A DNA stretch of 8,249 nt from Pseudomonadota bacterium. Its GTDB lineage: Bacteria > Pseudomonadota > Alphaproteobacteria > Rhizobiales > Xanthobacteraceae. How positions within the stretch are numbered: position 1 is the first letter of the stretch; the number at the start of each line of letters is the position of its first letter. Under the pieces are notes generated by a model. That model had not been told where the DNA came from. It saw only the letters and a program-made list of their open reading frames with translations, and did no database searches. This document shows, one piece after another, positions 7,860-8,249 of the stretch. Both the position numbers and the translations under genes were made by a program. Location: positions 1 through 8,249 of the forward strand of contig JAEXXW010000723.1 of NCBI GenBank assembly GCA_023405565.1, given 5' to 3'.

Positions 7860-8249
7860 GCATCAGCACGTAAAGCGCGTTGCCGCCGTCCTTGTCCTGG
7901 ATCAGCGTCGGCGAGCCAGGATCGGCGAGCTTCAGCACGGCGGTCTCGCCTTCGATCTGCGCGGCGATGTCGAGCAGGTAGCGTGAATTGAAGCCGATAT
8001 CGAGCGCGTCGGCTTCGTATTCGACTTCCAGTTCTTCGGTCGCGCTGCCGGAATCCGGATTGTTGACCGACAACGTCATCTTGCCGCCGGTGAGCGCGAG
8101 TTTCACAGCGCGACCGCGCTCGCTCGACACCGTCGAGACGCGATCGACTGCATGCTCGAATTCGTTTTTGTCGACCTGCAGGATCTTGGAATTGTTCAGC
8201 GGGATCACCGGACCGTAATCCGGGAAGGTGCCGTCGATCAGTTTCGAGG
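7846..8249 (-). CDS. dnaN: DNA polymerase III beta sliding clamp, C-terminal third (partial)
   Basis: The beta clamp is a ring-shaped dimer that encircles DNA and tethers polymerase III; it also binds MutS, DinB and Hda/DnaA partners. The window holds the last 133 residues, out of about 370 in the family, and the frame is open through position 8249, so the 5' part is outside. The visible part begins SKLIDGTFPDYGPVIP, which marks the start of clamp domain III. It continues with DKNEFEHAVDRVSTVSSER and NSRYLLDIAAQIEG, and ends in LYVLMPMRV, the conserved tail that lines the partner-binding pocket. The GTG at 8208 is an internal valine (YGPVIP), not a start. The stop is TAA at 7846-7848. The usual downstream neighbour, recF, is about 1.55 kb away because of the tetR/hemerythrin pair. 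Confidence 0.97.
   Translation of the reverse strand, partial: SKLIDGTFPDYGPVIPLNNSKILQVDKNEFEHAVDRVSTVSSERGRAVKLALTGGKMTLSVNNPDSGSATEELEVEYEADALDIGFNSRYLLDIAAQIEGETAVLKLADPGSPTLIQDKDGGNALYVLMPMRV

Noticed and set aside
8206..8208. GTG at 8208 as the start of a 120-residue protein
   Set aside because: The frame continues to the window edge with SKLIDGTFPDYGP, which is standard DnaN sequence, so this is an internal valine.

Overview
The window is alphaproteobacterial chromosome, most probably from the Bradyrhizobium/Rhodopseudomonas/Afipia group (Nitrobacteraceae). The signs are the GyrB, RecF and DnaN sequences, a small Omp25/Omp31-type outer-membrane barrel, an AraC regulator of a type common in these bacteria, and a palindromic repeat (5092-5139) that resembles dispersed repeats I remember from this group. 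It lies in the replication-gene neighbourhood normally arranged dnaA-dnaN-recF-gyrB near the origin.

The core genes all read leftward (minus strand): the 3' third of dnaN (7846-8249, cut by the window edge), recF (5153-6292) and gyrB (76-2505). They are not contiguous. A two-gene unit separates dnaN from recF: a TetR-family repressor (6379-7026, minus) and a divergent hemerythrin-like diiron protein (7139-7816, plus). A second block separates recF from gyrB: an AraC-family regulator (4100-5092, plus), a divergent outer-membrane beta-barrel protein (3100-3930, minus) and an 83-residue protein of unknown function (2691-2942, minus).

Each inserted pair looks like a regulator with its target. 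The tetR/hemerythrin intergenic region is dense: a perfect 16-bp palindrome covers the -10 of a near-consensus tetR promoter, and an 11-bp inverted repeat spans two interlocked, oppositely directed promoters. The araC/porin intergenic region has GGAC motifs on one helical face (starts 3970, 3980, 4001, 4022) and a perfect 8-bp inverted repeat, which fits binding by the AraC protein. Hairpins or palindromes lie at the gyrB 3' end (51-73), in the gyrB leader (2562-2590), between convergent araC and recF (5092-5139), and over the dnaN stop codon (7835-7859).

I saw no tRNA, rRNA, CRISPR array, transposase or integrase. No gene-free stretch exceeds 300 bases. The most original material is the promoter/operator architecture at 7037-7086 and the placement of accessory regulator-target pairs inside the replication gene cluster. 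I found no clear sign of a wholly new system.
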